A DNA stretch of 64,000 bases from Microbacterium sp. AZCO (GTDB taxonomy: Bacteria; Actinomycetota; Actinomycetes; Actinomycetales; Microbacteriaceae): NCBI RefSeq assembly GCF_039614715.1, contig NZ_CP154857.1, forward strand, positions 62,001 to 126,000. Reading direction: 5' to 3'. The notes under the pieces were generated by a model. That model was not told where the DNA came from. It saw only the letters and a program-made list of their open reading frames with translations, and did not search any database. How positions within the stretch are numbered: the first letter of the stretch is position 1; each line of letters begins with the position of its first letter. Made by a program: the position numbers and the translations under genes. Below, one piece after another: positions 56,362 through 64,000 of the stretch.

Positions 56362-57258
56362 GTGAACGCCTACGACGACGTGCCCGTGATCGGCGTCGCG
56401 CAGGTCGCGACCGACGACACGCACTTCCTCGGCGAGGGGCCGACGTGGGACCCGATCCGTGGGCGGATCCTGTGGGTCGACATCATGGCGGGTGTCGTCC
56501 ATGCGGGTCGACTGCTCGACGACGGCAGCATCGTCGAGGACGAGAGCATCCGTTTCCCGGACACGGCGGGCGCCGTCGCGGTTTCGGCATCCGGTGAGCT
56601 CGTCGTCGCCGGGCGGCAGGCCCTCCACTACCGCGACCTCGACGGGCAGATCACGACCGGCCGGCCGCTCGTCGACGGCGACGAGCGCCGGTTCAACGAC
56701 GGGAAGGCCGACCCGGCCGGTCGCTTCCTCGTCGGCACGAAGGGACCGGGGGGCGAGGTCCTGCTGCGCGTCGACCCCGACGAGACGGCCGTCATCATCG
56801 ATGACGACCTCGGCCTGTCGAACGGTCTCGCCTGGACTCCCGACGGCCGGCGGCTGTACAGCATCGACACGGAGCGCCGCTGCATCTTCGTCCGCGACTA
56901 CGACCCCGCGACCGGCGCGACCGGCGAGCGCGCCGTCTTCGCCCAGCTCGAGCACGGCCACCCCGACGGCGTGACGATGGATGCCGAGGAGCATCTCTGG
57001 GTCGCGGTGTGGGGCGCGGGAACCGTGCTGCGGTTCTCGCCGCAGGGCGAGATCGTCGGCCGGGTCAGTGTGCCGGTGCCGAACACGTCGTGCCCCGCGT
57101 TCGCGGGACCGGGGCTCGACACCCTCGTCATCACGACGGCGACCGAGGGCCTGAGCGACGAGGACCTCGCCGCCTCTCCGCTGTCCGGGCGGCTCTTCAC
57201 CATCGCACCGGGCGTGCGCGGGCTCCCGCCGCACCTGTGGGCGGGTCGGGCCCGATGA
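56362..57258 (+). CDS. SMP-30/gluconolactonase-family lactonase
   Basis: 298 aa from GTG. Six-bladed propeller with metal ligands: FLGEGPTWDPIRGRILWVDIMAG (Glu), RRFNDGKADPAGRFLVGT (Asn), LSNGLAWTPDGRRLYSIDTE (Asn, Asp) and HPDGVTMDAEEHLWVAVWGAGTV. It should hydrolyse an aldonolactone made by a dehydrogenase, handing the acid to the dehydratase upstream. Its stop overlaps the next dehydrogenase start by 4 bp. Confidence 0.9.
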   Translation: MNAYDDVPVIGVAQVATDDTHFLGEGPTWDPIRGRILWVDIMAGVVHAGRLLDDGSIVEDESIRFPDTAGAVAVSASGELVVAGRQALHYRDLDGQITTGRPLVDGDERRFNDGKADPAGRFLVGTKGPGGEVLLRVDPDETAVIIDDDLGLSNGLAWTPDGRRLYSIDTERRCIFVRDYDPATGATGERAVFAQLEHGHPDGVTMDAEEHLWVAVWGAGTVLRFSPQGEIVGRVSVPVPNTSCPAFAGPGLDTLVITTATEGLSDEDLAASPLSGRLFTIAPGVRGLPPHLWAGRAR

Positions 57259-58262
57259 AAGCGCTCGTTATCACGGGCCCGGATCACGCCGAGATCCAGG
57301 ACGTGCCGGCGCCCGAAGCCGCTCCGGGCGAGGTCGTCGTCGACGTGCAGCGCGCAGGGATCTGCGGCACCGACGTCGAGTTCTACACCGGAGAGATGCA
57401 GTACCTGCACACGGGTCACGCCGATTATCCGATGCGGATCGGGCACGAATGGATGGGCACGATCACGGCGGTCGGGCCGGGAGTGGATGCCTCGTGGCTC
57501 GGCGCACGCGTGACGGGCGACACGATGCTCGGCTGCGGCCGATGCCGGCGATGCCTGACGGGCCGTCAGCATGTCTGCGAGTTCCGCTTCGAGCTCGGCA
57601 TCCGCGGCGGCCGGCCCGGTGCGCTCGCCGAGCAGGTCGCCGTTCCGGAGACCTCGCTGCACCGTCTGCCGGACACCGTCGACGCCGCGATGGGTGCGAT
57701 GGTCGAGCCGGGCGGCAACGCCTATCGCTCGGTGCAGGCCGCCGCCCTCTCGCCCGGCGACCGCTGCCTCGTGCTCGGGCCGGGCACCATCGGACTGCTG
57801 TGCGCCCTGTTCGCGCGCGCGGCGGGCGCGGAAGTGCACCTCCTCGGTCGCGGTTCGAGGTCGCTGGAGTTCGCGCGCTCGCTGGGGTTCGACGGGGTAT
57901 GGGCCGAGGACGAGCTGCCCGACCTGCCGTGGGACGCCGTCATCGATGCATCCAACGCCCCTCATCTCCCGGCGCGCGCCGTCGACCTCGTGGAGCCGGG
58001 GAAGCGGATCGTCTACGTCGGCCTGGCGGGCACCCCGAGCCTCGTCGATACGCGCGAGCTCGCGCTCAAGGATGTGACGGCGGTCGGCATCCTGAGCGCA
58101 TCGCCGGGCCTCGCCGGCACGATCGAGGCGTACGCGACCGGCGCCGTCGATCCCACCCCGCTCATCGCGGCGACCGTCGCGCTCGAGCAGCTGCCCGCGA
58201 TCCTCGCCGGAGAACGGCCCGAGGGCTCGGGGCCGGGACCGAAGTTCCACGTCGCGCTCTGA
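57255..58262 (+). CDS. Zinc-binding dehydrogenase, polyol/sugar type
   Basis: 335 aa from ATG 57255. CGTDVEFYTGEM and MRIGHEWMGTITAVG are the catalytic zinc region, and GCGRCRRCLTGRQHVCE the structural zinc site. LGPGTIGLLCALFARAAGAEVHLLGRG binds NAD(P). Sequence type resembles galactitol/L-threonine or aldose dehydrogenases. Last gene of the island, ending 7 bp before the convergent lyase-like gene. Which of the two dehydrogenases feeds the lactonase cannot be told. Confidence 0.88.
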   Translation: MKALVITGPDHAEIQDVPAPEAAPGEVVVDVQRAGICGTDVEFYTGEMQYLHTGHADYPMRIGHEWMGTITAVGPGVDASWLGARVTGDTMLGCGRCRRCLTGRQHVCEFRFELGIRGGRPGALAEQVAVPETSLHRLPDTVDAAMGAMVEPGGNAYRSVQAAALSPGDRCLVLGPGTIGLLCALFARAAGAEVHLLGRGSRSLEFARSLGFDGVWAEDELPDLPWDAVIDASNAPHLPARAVDLVEPGKRIVYVGLAGTPSLVDTRELALKDVTAVGILSASPGLAGTIEAYATGAVDPTPLIAATVALEQLPAILAGERPEGSGPGPKFHVAL

Positions 58263-58269
58263 CGGAGCG

Positions 58270-59727
58270 CTACCGGCGTCGGTAGGAGCCGGGATCGACG
58301 GACTCCACCGTCGGCCCGATCTTGTGCGCGGTGTGGTTGAGCACGACCAGGTCGTAGGCACTCCGGGAGCGGTACACCTGCATGTCCATGCGGTTGCGCC
58401 GCGAGCCGCCCTCGATGAGCACCCCGTCGGAGTACGCGGGCGGCACCGGCGGAGTCGATGTCTGGGGCCACGCGGTGACGCGCGGGAGGCGCAGCATCCC
58501 GCCGAAGAGCGGCACCGGCTGCACGGCCTCGTGGTCTCCGAGGTTCAGATACACCTCGATCCACCCGCGCTTGATGTCGGCCGACATGTGGAAGCCGAGC
58601 ACGATGTCGGTCCACTTCCCCCGGTTGTAGTCGAAGTCGACGACGAAGCCCGGATCGCCGCCGTTGAGCTGGTTGGCGTCGATGTGGAATCGGTCGATCG
58701 GGTCGGATTCGCTGTTGCGATTCGCGTCGATGATCGTGATCGCGCCGCGACCGGACGGGTAGTCGCTCGGCTCCGTCGCCTGCGGGCCGTACATCTGGAA
58801 GATGGCGATGTGCATGTTGGTCTCGCCGGGACGGGACAGCTCGACATGCGGGAAGCCGGGGGAGAGATAGCTCGAGGAATCGCGCTCCGGCACCATGATC
58901 GAGAATCCGACGTACGCCTCGTTGCCCTCGTACCACTCACTCGGCGACTGCGCCTGGAATCGGGGCTGACCCGTCGCCCCGTAGTCGGCGGTGTCCGGCG
59001 GAAACGCCTGGAGCATGTTGCGCCGGGGATTGTGGGGGTCGGCGACGATCCGCGAGTAGCGCAGCCCGACGATCTCCGCATCGTGCGACGCGTCGAAAGC
59101 CGCCCTCGAGGAATAGTCGGCGGCCCAGTCCAGCTTCGGGTCCCAGCCGACGTTCGACAGCGGGCCGTAATCGTAGTTGCCGGTGTACACGCCGATCGGG
59201 TCGGTCACGTACTCGAGACCGTTGATGGTGGTCTGCACCTGCGCCCACGCGAGGAAGTTGGACGGGGATGCCTGGGTCGCGTCCGCGAGCTTGCGGGTGG
59301 TGTCCCAGTCGTCCGCCACCCATACCCGAGGGCTGACCCTGCGCGCCGCGCGGCTGTATCGCCCCAGGGTCACCTGCACGGCGGATGCCTCGGCGAGCCG
59401 CTCGTCGGTCTCGATCCTGAGCGGAACGACGCCGGAGTAGGTCTCGCCGGCGACGAGGGAGAACGACTTCACCGCGGGGATCGCGGGGCGCGGCAGGGCG
59501 ATCGCGGCGTGGCCAGGGCCCGCGACGGCACCGGTGGTCGGTGGCACCGAGGCGGATGCCGGTGCGGCGGCGGGTGGAGCGGCGGCCGCGGGTGGTGCGG
59601 CCGCAGAGGGTGTCGCGGCTGCGACGGCGAGTGCCGGGGCAGCGAGAGCGCCCGCCGCCATGAAGGCGCGGCGGGAGATGGAGGCGCGATGGCCTTCCTG
59701 ACCGTTGGGAGCTTCGATGTCATCCAC
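58270..59727 (-). CDS. Tat-secreted putative polysaccharide lyase (heparin lyase I-like jelly roll)
   Basis: 485 aa. The N-terminus has a twin-arginine signal: SISRRAFMAAGALAAPALAVAAATPSA (residues about 17-43), then an Ala/Pro linker to about 85. From about 160 the sequence is beta-rich with conserved-looking RSRIVADPHNPRRNMLQAFPP, EWYEGNEAYVGFSIMVPE, HVELSRPGETNMHIAIFQMYGPQ and GKWTDIVLGFHMSADIKRGWIEVYLNLG. The last is like the W..iv.h...s....G.iEv..n pattern of the PF14099 polysaccharide-lyase family. I see no certain catalytic set, so the call is by fold pattern. Convergent with the sugar-oxidation genes, which could use its products. Confidence 0.6.
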   Translation of the reverse strand: MDDIEAPNGQEGHRASISRRAFMAAGALAAPALAVAAATPSAAAPPAAAAPPAAAPASASVPPTTGAVAGPGHAAIALPRPAIPAVKSFSLVAGETYSGVVPLRIETDERLAEASAVQVTLGRYSRAARRVSPRVWVADDWDTTRKLADATQASPSNFLAWAQVQTTINGLEYVTDPIGVYTGNYDYGPLSNVGWDPKLDWAADYSSRAAFDASHDAEIVGLRYSRIVADPHNPRRNMLQAFPPDTADYGATGQPRFQAQSPSEWYEGNEAYVGFSIMVPERDSSSYLSPGFPHVELSRPGETNMHIAIFQMYGPQATEPSDYPSGRGAITIIDANRNSESDPIDRFHIDANQLNGGDPGFVVDFDYNRGKWTDIVLGFHMSADIKRGWIEVYLNLGDHEAVQPVPLFGGMLRLPRVTAWPQTSTPPVPPAYSDGVLIEGGSRRNRMDMQVYRSRSAYDLVVLNHTAHKIGPTVESVDPGSYRRR

Positions 59728-59963
59728 GGGCGAACCCCCTCGCTAGGAGTGACACGATGTTGAACTGTCAGGGCTGACGCTACCAACCACTGGGAGTCCT
59801 CGACAGCATTCATCCAGTACGGATGACGCCAGTACCTCGCCGGTTCCGAGTACTCGGTGAGGCTGTCATGCGGACGAAACATCCCGACAACCGTCATGAC
59901 ACAGGCCACCGGCATACTCCGAGATAACTGTCGACCGACAGTTATTAATCTCGGGGAGATCCG
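59728..59963. other. Intergenic region before the carboxylase operon
   Basis: 236 bp between divergent genes. A 12-bp palindrome CCGAGTACTCGG is at 59846-59857, and an imperfect stem-loop joins GTCATGCGG (59865-59873) to CCGTCATGAC (59891-59900). Neither matches a guanidine or other riboswitch that I know. The strong operator is listed separately. Confidence 0.45.
59924..59945 (+). promoter_or_regulatory. 22-bp perfect operator-like palindrome before UAAP1
   Basis: ATAACTGTCG-AC-CGACAGTTAT, ten-base perfect arms with a 2-bp centre, 18 bp before the UAAP1 ATG. It touches the AT-rich stretch TATTAAT that could be the -10 box, so a bound TetR- or GntR-type regulator would repress. The regulator gene is not in this window. 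Confidence 0.75.
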
Positions 59964-60812
59964 ATGACCACTGACCAGGCGGCGCACAGCACCGACACCG
60001 TCGGCAACGCGCGAGCGGATGCCCGAGCGCAGGGCGGCCAGACGAGTGACCACATGCCCTACCTGCCGGCATCGTCGTCGCCGCACGTGCCCGCTGGTGT
60101 CGACCCCGCCGAGCTGACCTGGGCGGAGACCGTCGCACCCGGCGGCTACACGCATCGGGTGCTCGCCCGCGGAACGCATGTGCGGCTCGATGACCCGACC
60201 GGCGATGCCAACGCGCACGTCCTGCTGTTCAATGCGCTCGAGCCATGGGAGCGACTCAACACGGCCGACACCGTCAAGATCCCGTGGCAGGCCTACCTCG
60301 GAGCGGGGCATCCCCTGCTCTCGGGCGACGGCCGGACTCTCGCGACGATCGTCGAAGACACCTCGGGACACCACGACGCGCTGTTCGGGACGACGACGGA
60401 TGCCGCGAACCTTGCCCGCTACGGAGACGCGCGACCGGAGGGGCCCACCCCGTCGGGCCGTGCCCTGTTCGTGAAGGCCGCCGCCAAGCACGGCCTCGGC
60501 CCGCGCGACCTCCCGCCGAGCGTGTCGTTCTTCCAGGGCGTGCGCGTCGGCGTCGACGGCGCGGCCGAATGGCTCGGCTCGGCCGGAGCCGGCGGCTCCG
60601 TGACGCTCGTCGCTGAGCTGCCCCTCGTCGTGCTCATCGCGAACGTCGCGCACCCCCTCGACCCGCGCGACGAGTACCGCGTGGGCGAGCTGCGTGTGCA
60701 CGCCTGGCGCGGCGACCCGACACTGCCCGGCACGGCGCTCTTCGATGCGTCGCCCGAGTCGCGGCGCGCGTATCTGAACACCCTCGACTATGCGGAGGCC
60801 CGCGGACTATGA
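59964..60812 (+). CDS. Urea carboxylase-associated protein 1 (UAAP1; possible carboxyguanidine deiminase subunit)
   Basis: 282 aa, DUF1989. ATG 59964 with GGGGAG upstream. About 45 non-conserved residues precede the domain (TWAETVAPGGYTHRVLARGTHVRLDDPTGDANAHVLLFNALEPWERLNTADTVKIPWQAYLGAGHPLLSGDGRTLATIVEDTSGHHDAL), which matches UAAP1. GPRDLPPSVSFFQGVRVGVDG and LPLVVLIANVAHPLDPR are also typical. UAAP1/UAAP2 pairs next to such carboxylases have been shown to act as carboxyguanidine deiminase in other bacteria (CgdAB), so this operon may degrade guanidine. Overlaps UAAP2 by 4 bp. Confidence 0.88.
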   Translation: MTTDQAAHSTDTVGNARADARAQGGQTSDHMPYLPASSSPHVPAGVDPAELTWAETVAPGGYTHRVLARGTHVRLDDPTGDANAHVLLFNALEPWERLNTADTVKIPWQAYLGAGHPLLSGDGRTLATIVEDTSGHHDALFGTTTDAANLARYGDARPEGPTPSGRALFVKAAAKHGLGPRDLPPSVSFFQGVRVGVDGAAEWLGSAGAGGSVTLVAELPLVVLIANVAHPLDPRDEYRVGELRVHAWRGDPTLPGTALFDASPESRRAYLNTLDYAEARGL

Positions 60813-61549
60813 GCACTTCCCTCTCTCGCCCGGCGATTCACAGCACCGTTCCCGTCGGCGCCGTCGCCGCTCCCGGCTCGCCCCTCGACTGGGCCTCCAG
60901 CGCCGTCGACGGCCGAATCGTGGCCGACGACCGCGTCGCATCCAACGCCTCGTGGTCGGCCGTCATCGCCGCGGGGCACGTGCTCACGATCGTCGACGCC
61001 GGCGGCAACCAGTCAGCCGACTTCCTCGTGTACGACGCCCACGACACGGCACACCGCTACAGCGCCCCCGATACCCTCGCCGCGCAGCGGAACGCCTACC
61101 TGCGCGAGGGCTCGGTGCTGCTCTCCAACGAGGCGCTTCCGCTCATGACGGTCGTCGTGAACGAGATCGACCGCCAGGACACGATCGGCGGCGCGTGCTC
61201 GAAGGAGTCCAACACCCTCCGGTACGGACCTCACGTCGCCTTCCAGCACGCCTGCCGGGAGAACTTCCTCAGCGAGGGCGCGGCCCACGGGCTCGGCGCG
61301 CGCGACCTGGTCTCCAACATCAACTGGTTCATGAACGTGCCGGTCGAGGAGGACGGAAGCCTCGGCATCGTCGACGGCATGAGTGCACCGGGCAAGCGGG
61401 TCTCCCTCCGCGCCGAGCGAGACGTCCTCGTGGTCGTGTCGAACTGCCCCCAGATGAACAACCCGTGCAACGACTTCAACCCCACGCCGCTGAGGATGAT
61501 CACGGTCGATCCGCAGGGTCTCGCCACCACCGAGGAGGCCGTCCGATGA
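60809..61549 (+). CDS. Urea carboxylase-associated protein 2 (UAAP2; possible carboxyguanidine deiminase subunit)
   Basis: 246 aa, DUF1989, ATG overlapping the UAAP1 stop. SWSAVIAAGHVLTIVDAGGNQSADFLVYDAHDTAHRYSAPDTLAAQRNAYL, the CSKESNTLRYG segment with a Cys, and VVVSNCPQMNNPCNDFNPTPLRMI (conserved Cys pair) are typical. These Cys residues are probably metal ligands. It pairs with UAAP1 as a complex and overlaps the carboxylase gene by 4 bp. Confidence 0.9.
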   Translation: MSTSLSRPAIHSTVPVGAVAAPGSPLDWASSAVDGRIVADDRVASNASWSAVIAAGHVLTIVDAGGNQSADFLVYDAHDTAHRYSAPDTLAAQRNAYLREGSVLLSNEALPLMTVVVNEIDRQDTIGGACSKESNTLRYGPHVAFQHACRENFLSEGAAHGLGARDLVSNINWFMNVPVEEDGSLGIVDGMSAPGKRVSLRAERDVLVVVSNCPQMNNPCNDFNPTPLRMITVDPQGLATTEEAVR

Positions 61550-64000
61550 CCGCCCTGTCACGCGACACGGTCCTGATCGCCAACCGCGGCGAGATCGCGC
61601 GCCGCGTCATCCGCTCGGCTCGTGAGCTCGGGATGCGGACGGTCGCCGTCTACTCCGACGCCGACCGCGCCGCGCCGCACGTGCGCGAGGCCGACGAAGC
61701 CGTCCGTCTCGGTCCCGCCGCCCCGAAGGAGTCGTACCTGCGCGCAGACGCCGTGCTCGACGCCGCTCTGACGACGGGTGCCGGACTCATCCACCCCGGG
61801 TACGGGTTCCTCTCCGAGAACCTGTCGTTCGCCTCCGCGGTCGAGGCCGCCGGCGTCCGTTTCGTGGGCCCCTCCGCCGCGCAGATCGCCGCCTTCGGCG
61901 AGAAGCACACGGCGCGCGAGCTCGCGCAGCAGGCGGGCGTGCCGATGCTCCAGGGCACCGGCCTCCTCTCCGGCGCCGACGAGGCGGTCGCCGCCGCCGA
62001 CGCGATCGGCTATCCCGTCATGGTCAAGGCCACCGGGGGCGGTGGCGGGATCGGCATGCAGGCGTGCTTCAGTGCAACCGAGGTGCGCGACGCCTTCGCG
62101 CGCGTCGCTGCTCTCGCCGCGGCGAACTTCGGGTCGACCGGCATCTTCCTCGAGCGGTTCGTGCGTCCCGCCCGGCATGTCGAGGTGCAGTTGTTCGGCG
62201 ACGGCGAAGGACGCGTCGCCGTCTTCGGCGACCGCGACTGCTCACTGCAGCGCCGCAATCAGAAAGTAGTCGAGGAGGCCCCCGCGCCGGCGCTTCCCGA
62301 CCACGTGCGCGAGCTGCTGCACCGGTCGGCGCGCGAGCTCGCGGCATCCGTCTCCTACCGCAGCGCCGGCACCGTCGAGTTCGTCTACGACCCCGCTCGG
62401 GAGGAGGCCTCGTTCCTCGAGGTCAACACGCGCCTGCAGGTCGAGCACCCCGTCACGGAGGAGGTGTTCGGAGTCGACCTCGTCGCGATGATGCTCACGC
62501 TCGCGCGCGACGGCGCCGCGGGGCTCGCCGACGACGTCTTCACGTGCGAGTGGAAGCCCCAGGGCGCGGCGGTGGAGGCCCGCGTCTACGCCGAGGACCC
62601 CGGCAAGAACTCCCTGCCCTCAACGGGTCTCGTCACGCGTGCTGTGTTCCCAGGCCAGGGGACCGAGGCGATGGAGAGCGTGCGCGTCGATGGCTGGATC
62701 GAGGACGGCACGGAGGTCACGGCGTCGTACGACCCCATGCTCGCGAAGGTCATCGCGCACGGCCACGACCGTGTCGCCGCGCTCGAACTGCTCGGAGATG
62801 CGCTGGGGGCGAGCCGAGTCGACGGCATCGTCACGAACCTCGGTCTGCTGCGCTCCCTCGCGGAGCACCCCGCCCTCGTGGCGACGAGCCACAGCACCTC
62901 GACGCTCGACGTGACGGAAGACCCCGAGCCGCGGATCGACGTCATCGCTCCGAGTGCCATGACGACGGTGCAGGACCTTCCGGGCCGCATCGGCTACTGG
63001 CAGATCGGCGTCCCCCCGAGCGGGCCGTTCGACCGCGTCTCGTTCGCCGAGGCGAACCTCGCCGTCGGCAACGCCGAGGGGGCGCCGGGACTCGAGATCA
63101 CGCTCACGGGTCCGACCCTGCGCTTCTCGCACCCCGCCGTGATCGCGGTGACGGGCGCACCGGCGGCGGTCACGGTGGACGGAGAGCGGATGCCGCTGTG
63201 GGAGCCGGTCCGCGTCCCGGCGGGTGCCACCCTCGCGATCGGTCCCGCGACGGGCCCCGGCCTGCGCACCTACGTCGCGGTGCGCGGCGGGATCGACGTC
63301 CCGACGTACCTGGGGAGCGCCTCGACGTTCACCCTGGGCGGGTTCGGCGGGCACGGCGGTCGTGCGCTGCTCGCCGGCGACGTGCTGCGTCTTGGGCCCG
63401 CGGCATCCCATCCCGACGACGCGCTCGGCGACGGCACCCCCGACGATCGTCGCCCCGCGCTGACGCACTCGTGGACGATCGGCGTGACGGAAGGCCCGCA
63501 CGCGGCTCCCGAGTTCTTCACGCGCGGCGACCTCCACGCGTTCTACGCCACCGATTACGAAGTGCACCTCAACTCAGCCCGCACAGGTGTACGACTCATC
63601 GGCCCCAAGCCGCAGTGGGCGCGCCCGGACGGGGGCGAAGCCGGTCTGCACCCGTCGAACATCCACGACACGCCCTACGCCGTCGGCGCGATCGACTTCA
63701 CGGGCGACACGCCCATCATCCTGGGGCCCGACGGGCCCTCGCTCGGCGGCTTCGTCTGCCCCGCGGTGGTTGCGAGCGGCGAGCTGTGGAAGGTCGGTCA
63801 GCTGCGTCCGGGCGACCGCGTGCGGTTCGCACCGGTGGCCGAGGCCGACGCCCCGTCGCTCGTGACGCGTCGCGCCACCCCCGCGCTGATCACGGCGGGC
63901 GGCGACGGGGACGACGGCGTGTACGCGCGTCGGGAGGCGACCGAGGCGGGTCCGTCGGTGACGTATCGCCGGGACGGCGACTCCAACGTCCTCGTCGAGT
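61546..64000 (+). CDS. Urea/guanidine carboxylase (biotin-dependent), 5' part
   Basis: About 818 residues are visible, open at the window end; the family is about 1,200 aa. The biotin carboxylase domain (about 1-450) starts VLIANRGEIARRVIRSARELGMRTVAVYSDADR and has the ATP-grasp loop VMVKATGGGGGIGMQ, and FLEVNTRLQVEHPVTEEV. From about 465, IDVIAPSAMTTVQDLPGRIGYWQIGVPPSGPFDRVSFAEANLAVGN is the carboxyltransferase AHS2/KipA-like domain, with HPSNIHDTPYAVGAIDFTGDTPIILGPDGPSLGGF. The AHS1-like and biotinyl domains lie beyond the window. Substrate urea or guanidine; the determining residue of the carboxyltransferase site may be outside this part. Confidence 0.92.
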   Translation, partial: MTALSRDTVLIANRGEIARRVIRSARELGMRTVAVYSDADRAAPHVREADEAVRLGPAAPKESYLRADAVLDAALTTGAGLIHPGYGFLSENLSFASAVEAAGVRFVGPSAAQIAAFGEKHTARELAQQAGVPMLQGTGLLSGADEAVAAADAIGYPVMVKATGGGGGIGMQACFSATEVRDAFARVAALAAANFGSTGIFLERFVRPARHVEVQLFGDGEGRVAVFGDRDCSLQRRNQKVVEEAPAPALPDHVRELLHRSARELAASVSYRSAGTVEFVYDPAREEASFLEVNTRLQVEHPVTEEVFGVDLVAMMLTLARDGAAGLADDVFTCEWKPQGAAVEARVYAEDPGKNSLPSTGLVTRAVFPGQGTEAMESVRVDGWIEDGTEVTASYDPMLAKVIAHGHDRVAALELLGDALGASRVDGIVTNLGLLRSLAEHPALVATSHSTSTLDVTEDPEPRIDVIAPSAMTTVQDLPGRIGYWQIGVPPSGPFDRVSFAEANLAVGNAEGAPGLEITLTGPTLRFSHPAVIAVTGAPAAVTVDGERMPLWEPVRVPAGATLAIGPATGPGLRTYVAVRGGIDVPTYLGSASTFTLGGFGGHGGRALLAGDVLRLGPAASHPDDALGDGTPDDRRPALTHSWTIGVTEGPHAAPEFFTRGDLHAFYATDYEVHLNSARTGVRLIGPKPQWARPDGGEAGLHPSNIHDTPYAVGAIDFTGDTPIILGPDGPSLGGFVCPAVVASGELWKVGQLRPGDRVRFAPVAEADAPSLVTRRATPALITAGGDGDDGVYARREATEAGPSVTYRRDGDSNVLVE

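Noticed and set aside
59728-59963. Guanidine riboswitch upstream of UAAP1
   Set aside because: The palindromes present do not show the conserved ACGR loops or the guanidine-I core; the mRNA leader looks only about 10-20 nt long.

Overview
This is a high-GC chromosomal segment of an actinobacterium, most likely Microbacterium or a close relative in the Microbacteriaceae. The gene order (coaA end, glmS, acpS, alr, tsaE, tsaB, rimI, tsaD, groES; then guaB, guaB3, SURF1, DUF3817, guaA), the many GTG starts with GTGA/ATGA overlaps, and the many start codons lying 6-7 nt after a TANNNT -10 box (leaderless mRNAs) all fit. No tRNA, rRNA, CRISPR array, insertion sequence or phage gene was seen. Gene families were recognised by reading motifs, with no database search.

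Layout. 1-11.6 kb: amino-sugar and cell-wall block (coaA end, glmS, acpS, alr), the t6A tRNA-modification genes tsaE/tsaB/tsaD with rimI, a DUF4190 membrane protein, a THUMP-like methyltransferase and groES under two CIRCE operators; a secreted family-8 polysaccharide lyase sits on the opposite strand between glmS and acpS. 11.7-15.6 kb: rarD and a copZ-copA-csoR copper-efflux operon with a CsoR-type operator. 15.8-21.3 kb: a branched-chain amino-acid ABC transporter whose LivH permease carries an extra secreted N-terminal domain. 21.5-31.3 kb: guaB, a DUF559 nuclease-like protein, a TMEM175-like channel, a DHA2-type exporter with its divergent TetR regulator, DUF2277, an ABC-F protein, guaB3 and SURF1. 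31.3-35.8 kb: a sugar ABC importer with a divergent ROK regulator. 35.8-39.9 kb: DUF3817, guaA, a tandem-repeat array, then two overlapping clpP genes (one without the catalytic serine) and a convergent XRE regulator ending in Leu-Ala-Ala.

40-53.3 kb: a glycosyltransferase, an orphan 293-aa protein, a stand-alone LigD-type polymerase domain, a Bax-inhibitor-1 family protein, a glycerophosphodiesterase, an S1-like small protein, an APH-family kinase, an unknown protein, the ppsR-ppsA pair, a quinone-oxidoreductase-like protein and ribA. 53.4-59.7 kb: a sugar-oxidation island (zinc dehydrogenase, IlvD/Edd-type dehydratase, SMP-30 lactonase, second zinc dehydrogenase) converging on a Tat-secreted putative polysaccharide lyase. 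59.9-64 kb: the start of a carboxylase operon (UAAP1, UAAP2, biotin-dependent carboxylase) behind a perfect 22-bp palindrome. These genes are usually called urea carboxylase-associated, but a guanidine carboxylase / carboxyguanidine deiminase pathway is at least as likely.

Overall, housekeeping blocks are interrupted by polysaccharide- and sugar-use genes. The most unusual items are the ClpP / serine-less ClpP pair with a degron-tailed regulator, the array that grew from one arm of the guaA terminator, and the LivH fusion.
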